From the NCBI RefSeq assembly GCF_001269905.1, contig NZ_LHVK01000025.1:62001-126000 (forward strand): DNA of 64,000 nt. Reading direction: 5' to 3'. The DNA comes from Pseudomonas corrugata. GTDB lineage: Bacteria; Pseudomonadota; Gammaproteobacteria; Pseudomonadales; Pseudomonadaceae. Below, in pieces: positions 28,146 through 36,832 of this stretch. A program made the position numbers and the translations under genes. The stretch's first letter is position 1; each line of letters begins with the position of its first letter. The notes below the pieces were generated by a model. That model was not told the origin of the DNA, did no database searches, and saw only the letters and a list, made by a program, of their open reading frames with translations.

Positions 28146-28161
28146 GGGCACACCCCTTGCA
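28146..28161 (+). promoter_or_regulatory. Sigma-54 promoter of the urt operon
   Basis: GGGCACACCCCTTGCA matches the RpoN consensus TGGCACG-N4-TTGCA, with GG at 28147-28148 and GC at 28159-28160, exactly ten bases between. Transcription would start near 28172, leaving a leader of about 50 bases before the urtA ATG. Confidence 0.7.
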
Positions 28162-28223
28162 AAAGCTCTTTTCAGCGTCTGCATCTGCCCTCGAAAAAAA
28201 CACCAATTCACGGAGATCGCACC

Positions 28224-29489
28224 ATGAAACGTCGTAGCTTGATCAAGGCTTTTACACTCTCGGCCAGCATTGCCGCGATGGGCATGGCCTGGACTGTCCA
28301 GGCTGCCGAAACCATTAAGGTCGGCATCCTGCATTCGCTGTCCGGGACCATGGCGATTTCCGAGACGTCCCTCAAGGACATGGCGCTGATGACCATCGAC
28401 GAAATCAATGCCAAGGGCGGAGTGAACGGCAAGCAGCTCGAAGCGGTGGTCGTGGACCCGGCCTCGAACTGGCCACTGTTTGCGGAAAAAGGCCGGCAGT
28501 TGCTGACCCAGGACAAGGTCGCCGTGGTGTTCGGCTGCTGGACGTCGGTGTCGCGCAAATCGGTGCTGCCGGTGTTCGAAGAACTCAACGGCCTGCTGTT
28601 CTATCCGGTGCAATACGAAGGCGAAGAGATGTCGCCGAACGTGTTCTACACCGGCGCCGCACCGAACCAGCAGGCGATTCCGGCGGTGGAATACCTGATG
28701 AGCGAAGAAGGCGGCAGCGCCAAGCGCTATTTCCTGCTGGGCACCGACTACGTCTACCCGCGCACCACCAACAAGATCCTGCGGGCGTTCCTGCATTCCA
28801 AAGGTGTGGCGGACAAGGACATCGAAGAGGTCTATACCCCGTTCGGCCATAGCGACTACCAGACCATCGTGGCGAGCATCAAGAAGTTCTCGGCCGGCGG
28901 CAAGACTGCGGTCATCTCCACGGTCAACGGCGACTCCAACGTGCCGTTCTACAAGGAACTGGCCAACCAGGGCCTGAAAGCCACCGACGTACCGGTGGTG
29001 GCATTCTCGGTAGGCGAAGAAGAACTGCGCGGCATCGACACCAAACCGCTGGTGGGCAACCTGGCGGCATGGAACTACTTCGAATCGGTGGATAACCCGG
29101 CGAACAAGAAATTCGTCGATGCCTGGAAAGCCTACGCCAAGGCCAAGAACCTGCCGGGCGCCGACAAGGCCGTTACCAACGACCCGATGGAAGCCACCTA
29201 CGTCGGTATCCACATGTGGGCCCAAGCGGCAGAAAAGGCCAAGTCCACCGACGTCGACAAGGTCCGCGAAGCCCTCGCCGGCCAGACCTTCGCCGCGCCG
29301 TCGGGCTACACCCTGACCATGGACAAGACCAACCACCACCTGCACAAGCCGGTGATGATCGGCGAGATCCAGGCCGATGGCCAGTTCAACGTGGTCTGGC
29401 AGACCGAGGGGCCGGTCCGTGCCCAGCCGTGGAGTCCGTTCATCGCCGGCAACGACAAGAAGCCCGACTATGCGGTGAAGGGTAACTGA
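28224..29489 (+). CDS. urtA: Urea ABC transporter substrate-binding protein
   Basis: A 421-residue periplasmic binding protein with a signal peptide containing an RRS motif (MKRRSLIKAF...VQAAE). It has the amide-binding/Leu-Ile-Val fold (KVGILHSLSGTMAISETSLK) and the UrtA-specific VFGCWTSVSRKSVLPVFEE and NGLLFYPVQYEGEE. The ATG at 28224 has CGGAGA eight bases upstream. It captures urea for UrtBCDE, which feeds the urease encoded downstream. It is preceded by a sigma-54 promoter. Confidence 0.96.
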   Translation: MKRRSLIKAFTLSASIAAMGMAWTVQAAETIKVGILHSLSGTMAISETSLKDMALMTIDEINAKGGVNGKQLEAVVVDPASNWPLFAEKGRQLLTQDKVAVVFGCWTSVSRKSVLPVFEELNGLLFYPVQYEGEEMSPNVFYTGAAPNQQAIPAVEYLMSEEGGSAKRYFLLGTDYVYPRTTNKILRAFLHSKGVADKDIEEVYTPFGHSDYQTIVASIKKFSAGGKTAVISTVNGDSNVPFYKELANQGLKATDVPVVAFSVGEEELRGIDTKPLVGNLAAWNYFESVDNPANKKFVDAWKAYAKAKNLPGADKAVTNDPMEATYVGIHMWAQAAEKAKSTDVDKVREALAGQTFAAPSGYTLTMDKTNHHLHKPVMIGEIQADGQFNVVWQTEGPVRAQPWSPFIAGNDKKPDYAVKGN

Positions 29490-29534
29490 GCCCATGGGTG
29501 TCGGCCCCGGATCCCGGGACCGACACACGACTCC

Positions 29535-29623
29535 TGTGGGAGCGAGCCTGCTCGCGATAGCGCTGGATCAGTCAGCGCAAACGTGACGGGTACGCCGCTA
29601 TCGCGAGCAGGCTCGCTCCCACA
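29535..29623. repeat. REPIN between urtA and urtB
   Basis: Inverted cores TGTGGGAGCGAGCCTGCTCG and CGAGCAGGCTCGCTCCCACA. Its position after the binding-protein gene is typical of sites that raise the relative amount of upstream mRNA. Confidence 0.87.
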
Positions 29624-29648
29624 AAAAGCACTGCGCAAGGCCGAGCAT

Positions 29649-31151
29649 ATGCCCACCGCCCTTTACCGTCTGATTCTCGCCCTAGTGTTGTTACTGCCAC
29701 TGGGCGCCCACGCGGGCGACGCCGAAGACTTCGTCGCCGCCAACCCGACCCAGCAGGCCAAACTGCTGCAAACCTGGGCCGCGCAGCCCGAGCCCGCACG
29801 TGTCGAACTGCTCAACGCCTTGCAGCAAGGCCAGTTGACCGTCGACGGCCAGCCCAAGACCCTGCGCTTGAACAACCGCTTGCGTGGGCTGATCGAAACT
29901 GCGCTCGCCAGTCATCAACTGCTTGCCAGCGATCCCGGCATGCGCCTGGGTGCAGCGCAGCAGTTGCAAAGAAGCGCGCGTCCGGCGCAACTGGCTTTTC
30001 TCGACCGGCAACTGGCTGGCGAGCAAGACGAAGATGTCCACGCTGCCCTGAGCCTGGCCCTGGCAAACCTGCAACTGGTGGACGCCAATCCAAGCGTGCG
30101 CCTGGCGGCCGTCCGGTTGCTGGGGGAAACCGGCGACCCGCTGGCTCGTACCCGTCTCGAAGGCATGCTCGAACCAGGCGCCGAACCCGATACGGGCGTA
30201 CGCACCGCCGCCGAAACCAGTCTCGCCCAAGTCAAACGCAAATTGCTGGTGGGCGAGTTGTTGGGCCAGGCGTTCAGTGGCATGTCCCTGGGCTCGATCC
30301 TGCTGCTCGCGGCCCTTGGCCTGGCCATCACCTTCGGCCTGCTGGGGGTGATCAACATGGCCCACGGCGAGATGCTGATGCTCGGCGCCTATTCCACCTA
30401 CGTCGTGCAGATGCTGTTCCAGCGCTTCGCGCCGAATGCCATCGAGTTCTACCCGCTGATCGCCCTGCCGGTGGCATTCTTCATCACCGCCGCCATCGGC
30501 ATGGCCCTGGAACGCACGGTGATCCGCCATCTCTACGGACGGCCACTGGAAACCCTGCTCGCCACCTGGGGCATCAGCCTGATGCTGATCCAACTGGTGC
30601 GCCTGGTATTCGGCGCGCAGAACGTCGAAGTGGCCAACCCGGCCTGGCTGTCGGGTGGGATCCAGGTGCTGCCGAATCTGGTGCTGCCGTACAACCGCAT
30701 CGTCATCATCGCCTTCGCACTGTTCGTGGTGCTGCTGACCTGGTTGTTGCTGAACAAGACCCGTCTGGGCCTGAACGTGCGCGCCGTGACCCAGAACCGC
30801 AACATGGCGGCCTGCTGCGGGGTGCCCACCGGGCGCGTGGACATGCTCGCATTCGGCCTCGGCTCAGGCATCGCCGGGCTGGGCGGCGTGGCCCTGAGCC
30901 AGATCGGCAACGTCGGCCCGGACCTGGGCCAGAGCTACATCATCGATTCGTTTCTGGTGGTAGTGCTTGGCGGCGTCGGTCAGTTGGCCGGTAGCGTATC
31001 CGCCGCGTTCGGCCTGGGCATTGCCAACAAGATTCTCGAACCGCAGATAGGCGCCGTGCTCGGCAAGATCCTCATCCTCGCGCTGATCATTCTGTTCATC
31101 CAGAAGCGTCCGCAAGGCCTCTTCGCGCTCAAAGGACGGATAATCGACTGA
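29649..31151 (+). CDS. urtB: Urea ABC transporter permease UrtB
   Basis: A 500-residue protein. The ATG at 29649 starts a signal peptide (LILALVLLLPLGAHAGDA) and a periplasmic N-terminal region of about 190 residues of helical, HEAT-like character (RLAAVRLLGETGDP), as usual in UrtB. About 215-500 is a LivH-type permease with ITFGLLGVINMAHGEMLMLG. It pairs with UrtC in the inner membrane. The stop overlaps the urtC start (TGATG). Confidence 0.95.
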   Translation: MPTALYRLILALVLLLPLGAHAGDAEDFVAANPTQQAKLLQTWAAQPEPARVELLNALQQGQLTVDGQPKTLRLNNRLRGLIETALASHQLLASDPGMRLGAAQQLQRSARPAQLAFLDRQLAGEQDEDVHAALSLALANLQLVDANPSVRLAAVRLLGETGDPLARTRLEGMLEPGAEPDTGVRTAAETSLAQVKRKLLVGELLGQAFSGMSLGSILLLAALGLAITFGLLGVINMAHGEMLMLGAYSTYVVQMLFQRFAPNAIEFYPLIALPVAFFITAAIGMALERTVIRHLYGRPLETLLATWGISLMLIQLVRLVFGAQNVEVANPAWLSGGIQVLPNLVLPYNRIVIIAFALFVVLLTWLLLNKTRLGLNVRAVTQNRNMAACCGVPTGRVDMLAFGLGSGIAGLGGVALSQIGNVGPDLGQSYIIDSFLVVVLGGVGQLAGSVSAAFGLGIANKILEPQIGAVLGKILILALIILFIQKRPQGLFALKGRIID

Positions 31152-32230
31152 TGAACCAGCCCCTGATGCTCACGGCCACGCAAAAGGCCGGGCCTAAAGT
31201 CACCCTCGCCGTCGGCGTGCTGATCCTGGCCGTACTGCTGAGCCTGCCAGTGCTGTCGTTGCTGGCGGCGGACCATCCACTGCACGTCTCGGCCTATACC
31301 TTGACCTTGGTGGGCAAGATTCTCTGCTATGCCATCGTTGCCCTTGCGCTGGACCTGGTCTGGGGTTACGCCGGTTTGCTGTCCCTGGGCCACGGCCTGT
31401 TCTTCGCCCTGGGCGGCTACGCCATGGGCATGTACCTGATGCGCCAGGCGGCCGGTGATGGTTTGCCGGCGTTCATGACATTCCTGTCGTGGACCGAATT
31501 GCCCTGGTACTGGAGCGGCACCGACAGTTTCCTCTGGGCCTTGTGCCTGGTGGTCCTGGCGCCAGGGCTGTTGGCATTGATGTTCGGTTTCTTCGCCTTT
31601 CGCTCGCGGATCAAGGGTGTGTATTTCTCGATCATGACCCAGGCCCTGACATTCGCCGCAATGCTGCTGTTTTTCCGCAACGAAACCGGTTTCGGCGGCA
31701 ACAACGGTTTCACCAACTTCCGCTCGATCCTGGGCTTCGGCATCACTGAACCCGGCACCCGCGCCGTGCTGTTCCTGCTCACCGTGCTGTTGCTGGTGAC
31801 GAGCCTGTTCATCGGCTGGCGGCTGGCGCGCAGCAAGTTCGGCCGGGTGCTGACCGCTCTGCGGGACGCGGAGAACCGTCTGATGTTCTGCGGCTACGAT
31901 CCACGGGGCTTCAAACTGTTCGTCTGGGTATTGAGCGCGGTCCTGTGCGGGCTGGCCGGGGCGTTGTATGTGCCTCAGGTGGGCATCATCAACCCCAGCG
32001 AGATGTCGCCGACCAACTCCATCGAGGCTGCCGTCTGGGTAGCGCTCGGCGGACGCGGCACCCTGATCGGCCCCCTGCTGGGCGCCGGCGTGGTCAACGG
32101 CATGAAGAGCTGGTTCACCGTGGCTTTCCCGGAATACTGGCTGTTTTTCCTGGGCGCGCTGTTCATCGTGGTGACCTTGTACCTGCCCAAGGGCGTGGTG
32201 GGTCTGCTGAAGAAACGAGGCGAACAATGA
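31151..32230 (+). CDS. urtC: Urea ABC transporter permease UrtC
   Basis: A 359-residue LivM-type permease with about nine membrane helices. Landmarks are LDLVWGYAGLLSLGHGLFFA and ENRLMFCGYDPRGFKLFVW, the loop contacting the ATPases. It forms the membrane channel with UrtB. Both ends overlap neighbours (TGATG with urtB, ATGA with urtD), showing tight coupling. Confidence 0.95.
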   Translation: MNQPLMLTATQKAGPKVTLAVGVLILAVLLSLPVLSLLAADHPLHVSAYTLTLVGKILCYAIVALALDLVWGYAGLLSLGHGLFFALGGYAMGMYLMRQAAGDGLPAFMTFLSWTELPWYWSGTDSFLWALCLVVLAPGLLALMFGFFAFRSRIKGVYFSIMTQALTFAAMLLFFRNETGFGGNNGFTNFRSILGFGITEPGTRAVLFLLTVLLLVTSLFIGWRLARSKFGRVLTALRDAENRLMFCGYDPRGFKLFVWVLSAVLCGLAGALYVPQVGIINPSEMSPTNSIEAAVWVALGGRGTLIGPLLGAGVVNGMKSWFTVAFPEYWLFFLGALFIVVTLYLPKGVVGLLKKRGEQ

Positions 32231-33096
32231 GAATCACAGCGAGTGCCGAATTCATGCTCGAGCCGGCTTTTTTCCCCACCGAACCCAACAAGGACGCCGG
32301 CAGCAGCCGCGACGCCATAGGCCTCGGCCGGGCTGCCGGCGCTGGCCTGAATACCCGTCATGGCACGATTCTGACCCTGGAAGACATCAGCGTCAGCTTC
32401 GACGGCTTCAAGGCCCTGAACGATCTGAACCTGTACATCGGTGTCGGCGAGCTGCGTTGCATCATCGGCCCCAACGGCGCGGGCAAGACCACACTGATGG
32501 ACGTGATCACCGGCAAGACCCGCCCCAGCCACGGCAAGGCCTGGTTCGGCGAGACCCTCGACCTGACCGGCATGAGCGAAGTGCAGATCGCCCAGGCCGG
32601 CATCGGCCGCAAGTTCCAGAAGCCCACGGTGTTCGAAGCCCTGAGCGTGTTCGAGAACCTGGAACTGGCATTGAAAACCGACAAGTCGGTGTGGGCCAGC
32701 CTGCGGGCGAAACTGACCGGCGAGCAGCATGACCGCATCGGTGAAGTACTGGAGACCATCCGCCTCGTGCCATCGGTCAATCGCCCGGCCGGGCTGCTGT
32801 CCCACGGACAGAAGCAGTTCCTGGAGATCGGCATGCTGCTGGTCCAGGACCCGCAATTGCTGTTGCTCGACGAACCCGTGGCGGGCATGACCGACGCCGA
32901 AACCGACTTCACCGCCGAGCTGTTCAAATCCCTGGCGGGCAAGCATTCGCTGATGGTGGTGGAACATGACATGGGTTTCGTCGGCACCATCGCCGACCAC
33001 GTCACCGTCCTGCATCAGGGCAGCGTGTTGGCCGAAGGGTCGCTGGAACAGGTCCAGGACAATGAGCGGGTGATCGAGGTGTACCTCGGTCGGTAG
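32227..33096 (+). CDS. urtD: Urea ABC transporter ATPase UrtD
   Basis: A 289-residue LivG-type ATPase with Walker A GPNGAGKTTLMDVITG, an atypical signature LSHGQKQFLEIG and Walker B LLLLDEPVAGM. A roughly 40-residue polar N-terminal extension precedes the ATPase domain. The start is the ATG overlapping the urtC stop. UrtD works with UrtE to power urea import. Confidence 0.95.
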   Translation: MRITASAEFMLEPAFFPTEPNKDAGSSRDAIGLGRAAGAGLNTRHGTILTLEDISVSFDGFKALNDLNLYIGVGELRCIIGPNGAGKTTLMDVITGKTRPSHGKAWFGETLDLTGMSEVQIAQAGIGRKFQKPTVFEALSVFENLELALKTDKSVWASLRAKLTGEQHDRIGEVLETIRLVPSVNRPAGLLSHGQKQFLEIGMLLVQDPQLLLLDEPVAGMTDAETDFTAELFKSLAGKHSLMVVEHDMGFVGTIADHVTVLHQGSVLAEGSLEQVQDNERVIEVYLGR

Positions 33097-33130
33097 AGCT
33101 GTGAACACATTACCTCTATGGAAGAGGGCC

Positions 33131-33220
33131 TGTGGGAGCAAAGTTTGCTCGCGACGAACGATAACGCGGTCTTCTGCTAGACCGAGGTGCTGCTATCGCG
33201 AGCAAGCTTTGCTCCCACAG
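33131..33220. repeat. REPIN between urtD and urtE
   Basis: Inverted cores TGTGGGAGCAAAGTTTGCTC and GCGAGCAAGCTTTGCTCCCA enclose about 50 bases. Confidence 0.85.
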
Positions 33221-33261
33221 AAAGCCATTGCTCCACAGAGGATCTGAGGGGAATTCAAACC

Positions 33262-33960
33262 ATGCTGCAAGTCGACAAGCTCCACCAATACTACGGCGGT
33301 AGCCACATCCTGCGGGGCCTGTCGTTTGACGTTAAGGTCGGCGAAGTGACGTGCCTGCTGGGCCGTAACGGCGTGGGCAAGACCACCCTGCTCAAATGCC
33401 TGATGGGGCTGCTGCCGGCCAGGGAGGGAGCGGTGAATTGGGAGGGCCAGCCGATCACCACCTTCAAGCCGCACCAGCGGGTCCACGCAGGCATCGCCTA
33501 TGTGCCCCAGGGGCGGGAGATTTTCGGGCGGCTGACCGTGGAGGAAAACCTGCTGATGGGCCTGTCGCGTTTTCCCGCTTCCGAGGCGCGGGAGGTGCCG
33601 GCGTTCATCTACGAATTGTTCCCGGTATTGCAGCAGATGAAACAGCGCCGTGGCGGTGACCTGTCCGGCGGCCAGCAACAGCAGCTCGCCATTGGCCGGG
33701 CGTTGGCCAGCCGTCCACGACTGATGATCCTCGACGAGCCCACCGAAGGCATCCAACCGTCGGTCATCAAGGAAATTGGCGCGGTCATCAAGAAACTCGC
33801 GGCCCGGGGCGACATGGCGATTTTGCTGGTGGAGCAGTTCTACGACTTCGCCGCCGAGCTGGCCGATCAGTACCTGGTGATGTCCCGGGGCGAGATCGTG
33901 CAGCAGGGGCGCGGAGAAAACATGGAAGCCGAAGGTGTGCGCGGGCTGGTTACCATCTAG
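33262..33960 (+). CDS. urtE: Urea ABC transporter ATPase UrtE
   Basis: A 232-residue LivF-type ATPase: Walker A LGRNGVGKTTLLKCLMG, signature LSGGQQQQLAIGRAL, Walker B LMILDEPTEGIQPSV. The ATG at 33262 follows GAGGGGAA. It is the second nucleotide-binding subunit of the urea importer and is set off from urtD by 165 bp containing a REPIN; ureD follows 30 bp later. Confidence 0.95.
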   Translation: MLQVDKLHQYYGGSHILRGLSFDVKVGEVTCLLGRNGVGKTTLLKCLMGLLPAREGAVNWEGQPITTFKPHQRVHAGIAYVPQGREIFGRLTVEENLLMGLSRFPASEAREVPAFIYELFPVLQQMKQRRGGDLSGGQQQQLAIGRALASRPRLMILDEPTEGIQPSVIKEIGAVIKKLAARGDMAILLVEQFYDFAAELADQYLVMSRGEIVQQGRGENMEAEGVRGLVTI

Positions 33961-33990
33961 TCTGTAGCGTCCGGACAATAATCAGAAATC

Positions 33991-34833
33991 ATGAATCTAC
34001 CTCTCTCTGCACCTGCCCTGTTCACGCCCTGCTGGCACGCCGAGCTGGAGTTGGCTTATGCCCGCTTCGGCGACAGCACGCGCCCGGTCCAGCGCCGCCA
34101 TACAGGTCCGCTGCGGGTGCAAAAACATTTGTATGCCGAAGGGCCCGAGGTGTGCCAACACATCATCGTCCACCCGCCCGGGGGCATTGCTGGCGGTGAC
34201 CGATTGGATATCTCGGCTCGCGTCGGTTCCGGCGCCTGGGCACAGTTGACCAGCCCCGGCGCCGCCAAGTGGTACCGCGCCACGGCGCCTGCCTATCAGC
34301 AACTGAGGCTGAGCGTCGCAGCCGGGGCAACACTGGAGTGGCTGCCCCAGGAAACCATTGTATTCAGCGCCGCCCAGGCCGAACTCGACACCTCCATTGA
34401 TCTGCAGGGCGACGGGCGCCTGTTTTATTGGGACATGGTTGCCCTCGGCCGCCCCGCCAGCGGCGAGCGCTTCGACCTGGGACACTTTCAATCGCGGCTG
34501 GACATTCGCCGCGACGGGCAGTTGTTGTGGCATGAGCGCCAGCGCATCGTCGGTGGCGACGGTTTGCTGGACTCACCTATCGGGCTGGACGGCGACCCGG
34601 TGTTTGCGACGTTGCTGGTGACCGGAGAGATCGACGGCGAACTGCTGGACCGGTGCCGATCCCTGGCCCACGCCGTGCGTGGCGACCTGACACAATTGCC
34701 TGGGCTGGTGGTGGCGCGGTGCCTGGCGAGCGAGGCCTTGCTGGCGCGGGGATGGCTGGTTGAGTTGTGGCGACTGCTGCGCCCGGCGTTGCTGGGTCGA
34801 GAAGCCGTGCCACCGAGAATCTGGAGCACATGA
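33991..34833 (+). CDS. ureD: Urease accessory protein UreD
   Basis: A 280-residue UreD with the hallmark PPGGIAGGDRLDIS and TSPGAAKWYR near the N-terminal third. UreD joins UreF and UreG in the complex that carries nickel and CO2 to the urease active site. It sits between urtE and ureA, whereas ureE, ureF and ureG are about 15 kb away. Length is normal. Confidence 0.94.
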   Translation: MNLPLSAPALFTPCWHAELELAYARFGDSTRPVQRRHTGPLRVQKHLYAEGPEVCQHIIVHPPGGIAGGDRLDISARVGSGAWAQLTSPGAAKWYRATAPAYQQLRLSVAAGATLEWLPQETIVFSAAQAELDTSIDLQGDGRLFYWDMVALGRPASGERFDLGHFQSRLDIRRDGQLLWHERQRIVGGDGLLDSPIGLDGDPVFATLLVTGEIDGELLDRCRSLAHAVRGDLTQLPGLVVARCLASEALLARGWLVELWRLLRPALLGREAVPPRIWST

Positions 34834-34861
34834 ATTGCTTTTCTGTGGGAGTAGTGAGTTC

Positions 34862-34950
34862 TGTGGGAGCAAAGCTTGCTCGCGATGCAGGCGCCTCGAC
34901 ACAGAAGAAGACCGCGTTATTGTTTATCGCGAGCAAGCTTTGCTCCCACG
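34862..34950. repeat. REPIN between ureD and ureA
   Basis: Inverted cores TGTGGGAGCAAAGCTTGCTC and GAGCAAGCTTTGCTCCCAC with about 50 bases between. Confidence 0.85.
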
Positions 34951-35010
34951 GGTTCCCATCCAAGGGTTGAGCTCAGCGCGAATTATTTATCTGCCTTTTA
35001 TGGACTGCAC

Positions 35011-35313
35011 ATGGACCTGACCCCACGCGAAAAAGACAAGCTGCTGATCTTCACCGCCGGCCTCGTCGCCGAGCGACGGCTGGCCCGTGGTTTGAAACTC
35101 AATTACCCGGAGGCCATGGCCTACATTTCCGCGGCCCTGCTCGAAGGCGCCCGCGACGGCCAGACCGTGGCCGAGCTGATGCATTACGGCACCACCCTGC
35201 TGAGCCGCGAACAGGTGATGGAAGGCATCCCGGAAATGATCCCGGAGATCCAGGTCGAGGCAACCTTTCCCGACGGCACCAAGCTGGTCACCGTCCACCA
35301 GCCGATCGCCTGA
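35011..35313 (+). CDS. ureA: Urease gamma subunit
   Basis: A 100-residue structural subunit: starts MDLTPREKDKLLIFTAGLVA and contains GLKLNYPEAMAYISAALLEG and the EGIPEMIPEIQVEATFPDGT end. It assembles with UreB and UreC. The frame is open upstream through the REPIN, but the ATG at 35011 gives the family length. Confidence 0.97.
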   Translation: MDLTPREKDKLLIFTAGLVAERRLARGLKLNYPEAMAYISAALLEGARDGQTVAELMHYGTTLLSREQVMEGIPEMIPEIQVEATFPDGTKLVTVHQPIA

Positions 35314-35323
35314 GGAACGTGCC

Positions 35324-35857
35324 ATGACGTATCGGATTCGTGACGCGCACCCGGCGGACCTGCCCGCCATCCGCGACATCTACAACGACGCCGTGCTCAA
35401 CACCACGGCGATCTGGAACGAACAGGCCGTGGACCTGGGCAACCGCCAGGCCTGGTTCGATGCGCGGCAGGTCCAGGGCTACCCGGTGCTGGTGATCGTC
35501 GACGGCGAAGAACATGTACTCGGCTATGCTGCCTTCGGCGACTGGCGCCCCTTCGACGGCTTCCGGCACACCGTGGAGCATTCGGTGTACGTGCGCAGCG
35601 ACCAGCGTGGCAATGGCCTCGGTCCACGGTTGATGACGGCGTTGATCGAGCGCGCAAAGGCGTGTGGCAAACACGTCATGGTCGCCGCCATCGAAAGCGG
35701 CAATGCGGCTTCGATTCGCTTGCACGAGCGGGCCGGTTTCGTCATCACCGGGCAGATGCCCCAGGTGGGGACCAAGTTCGGTCGCTGGCTGGACCTGACT
35801 TTCATGCAGTTGATCCTCAATCCAGGGGCGCCTGCACCTGTTTCCAACAAGGAGTGA
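35324..35857 (+). CDS. GNAT acetyltransferase, phosphinothricin/methionine sulfoximine type
   Basis: A 177-residue GNAT enzyme. The acetyl-CoA motif is SDQRGNGLGPRLM, and VEHSVYVR and AAIESGNAASIRLHERAGF are typical of the Pat/MddA group, which acetylate methionine sulfone, methionine sulfoximine or phosphinothricin. P. aeruginosa has the equivalent gene (PA4866) between ureA and ureB. It lies 10 bp after ureA with GAGGAA upstream. Its link to urease is only genomic; protecting nitrogen metabolism from glutamine synthetase inhibitors is a reasonable guess. Confidence 0.88.
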   Translation: MTYRIRDAHPADLPAIRDIYNDAVLNTTAIWNEQAVDLGNRQAWFDARQVQGYPVLVIVDGEEHVLGYAAFGDWRPFDGFRHTVEHSVYVRSDQRGNGLGPRLMTALIERAKACGKHVMVAAIESGNAASIRLHERAGFVITGQMPQVGTKFGRWLDLTFMQLILNPGAPAPVSNKE

Positions 35858-35863
35858 CATCAG

Positions 35864-36397
35864 ATGAACGCCGCCCAGTTGCGTCGAGTCCACGCCGAAA
35901 GCTTTGCGCATTACCGCCAGGGCCTGATCGATCTGTTGCTCGACGCCGTGGGGTACGGCGCCAGTGTCGGATTCATGGCCGACCTCGATGGGGTCCAGGC
36001 CCGCGCCTACTTCGATGAAGTCCAGGCCAGTCTCAACCAGGGCAGCCTGTTGCTGTGGGTCGTGGTCAAGGACGAACAGGTGCAGGCCAGCGTCCAGCTC
36101 GCCCTCTGCCAGAAGCCCAACGGCCTGAACCGCGCCGAAGTGCAGAAACTGCTGGTCCGGGGCGAGGCCCGCCGGCGGGGCCTGGGCCAGCAGTTGATGA
36201 GTGCCCTGGAGCTCGGCGCCCGCCAGCACAAGCGTGGTCTGTTGTACCTCGACACCGAGGCCGGCTCCGAGGCCGAGGCGTTCTACCGCGCCATGGGCTA
36301 CACCCGTGTCGGTGAACTGCCCGACTACTGCCAGAGCCCGGACGGGACGTACACCCCGACCGCCATCTACTACAAGCTTTTGGGACAACCGCAATGA
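35864..36397 (+). CDS. Second GNAT acetyltransferase
   Basis: A 177-residue GNAT protein of a different subgroup from its neighbour. The acetyl-CoA loop is VRGEARRRGLGQQLM, followed by LYLDTEAGSEAEAFYRAMGY. AAGGAG precedes the ATG. Its TGA overlaps the ureB ATG, so it is translationally coupled to a urease structural gene. Substrate is unknown. As far as I recall, P. aeruginosa has only one acetyltransferase gene at this position, making this one an extra. Confidence 0.86.
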   Translation: MNAAQLRRVHAESFAHYRQGLIDLLLDAVGYGASVGFMADLDGVQARAYFDEVQASLNQGSLLLWVVVKDEQVQASVQLALCQKPNGLNRAEVQKLLVRGEARRRGLGQQLMSALELGARQHKRGLLYLDTEAGSEAEAFYRAMGYTRVGELPDYCQSPDGTYTPTAIYYKLLGQPQ

Positions 36398-36699
36398 TTC
36401 CAGGCCAATACCAGGTCCAGCCCGGCGACATCGAACTCAACGTCGGTCGCCGCACCCTGAAACTGACCGTCGCCAACAGCGGTGACCGGCCGATCCAGGT
36501 CGGCTCGCACTATCACTTCTTCGAAACCAACGACGCCCTGACCTTCGACCGCGCCGCCAGCCGCGGCATGCGCCTGAACATCCCGGCCGGCACTGCCGTG
36601 CGCTTCGAGCCGGGGCAGAGCCGCGAGGTGGAACTGGTGGACCTGGCCGGGCATCGCCGGGTGTTCGGGTTTGCCGGGCGGGTCATGGGTGATCTGTAA
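36394..36699 (+). CDS. ureB: Urease beta subunit
   Basis: A 101-residue UreB: starts MIPGQYQVQPGDIELNVGR and has DRPIQVGSHYHFFETNDAL and the AGTAVRFEPGQSREVELV stretch. It is the middle structural subunit of urease. The start overlaps the stop of the upstream acetyltransferase gene (ATGA). Confidence 0.97.
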   Translation: MIPGQYQVQPGDIELNVGRRTLKLTVANSGDRPIQVGSHYHFFETNDALTFDRAASRGMRLNIPAGTAVRFEPGQSREVELVDLAGHRRVFGFAGRVMGDL

Positions 36700-36701
36700 C
36701 C

Positions 36702-36790
36702 TGTGGGAGCAAGGCTTGCCCGCGATATAGGCGCCGCAGTGTCCTGTCAGGCCGCGGCATCGTTCATCGCCAGCAAGCGGTGCTCCCACA
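36702..36790. repeat. REPIN between ureB and ureC
   Basis: Cores TGTGGGAGCAAGGCTTGCCC and a diverged CAGCAAGCGGTGCTCCCACA; the right half has drifted from the usual sequence. Confidence 0.75.
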
Positions 36791-36832
36791 GGTTTAGCTT
36801 CATATTCCGACATTGAATTCCAAGGCAAGCAC

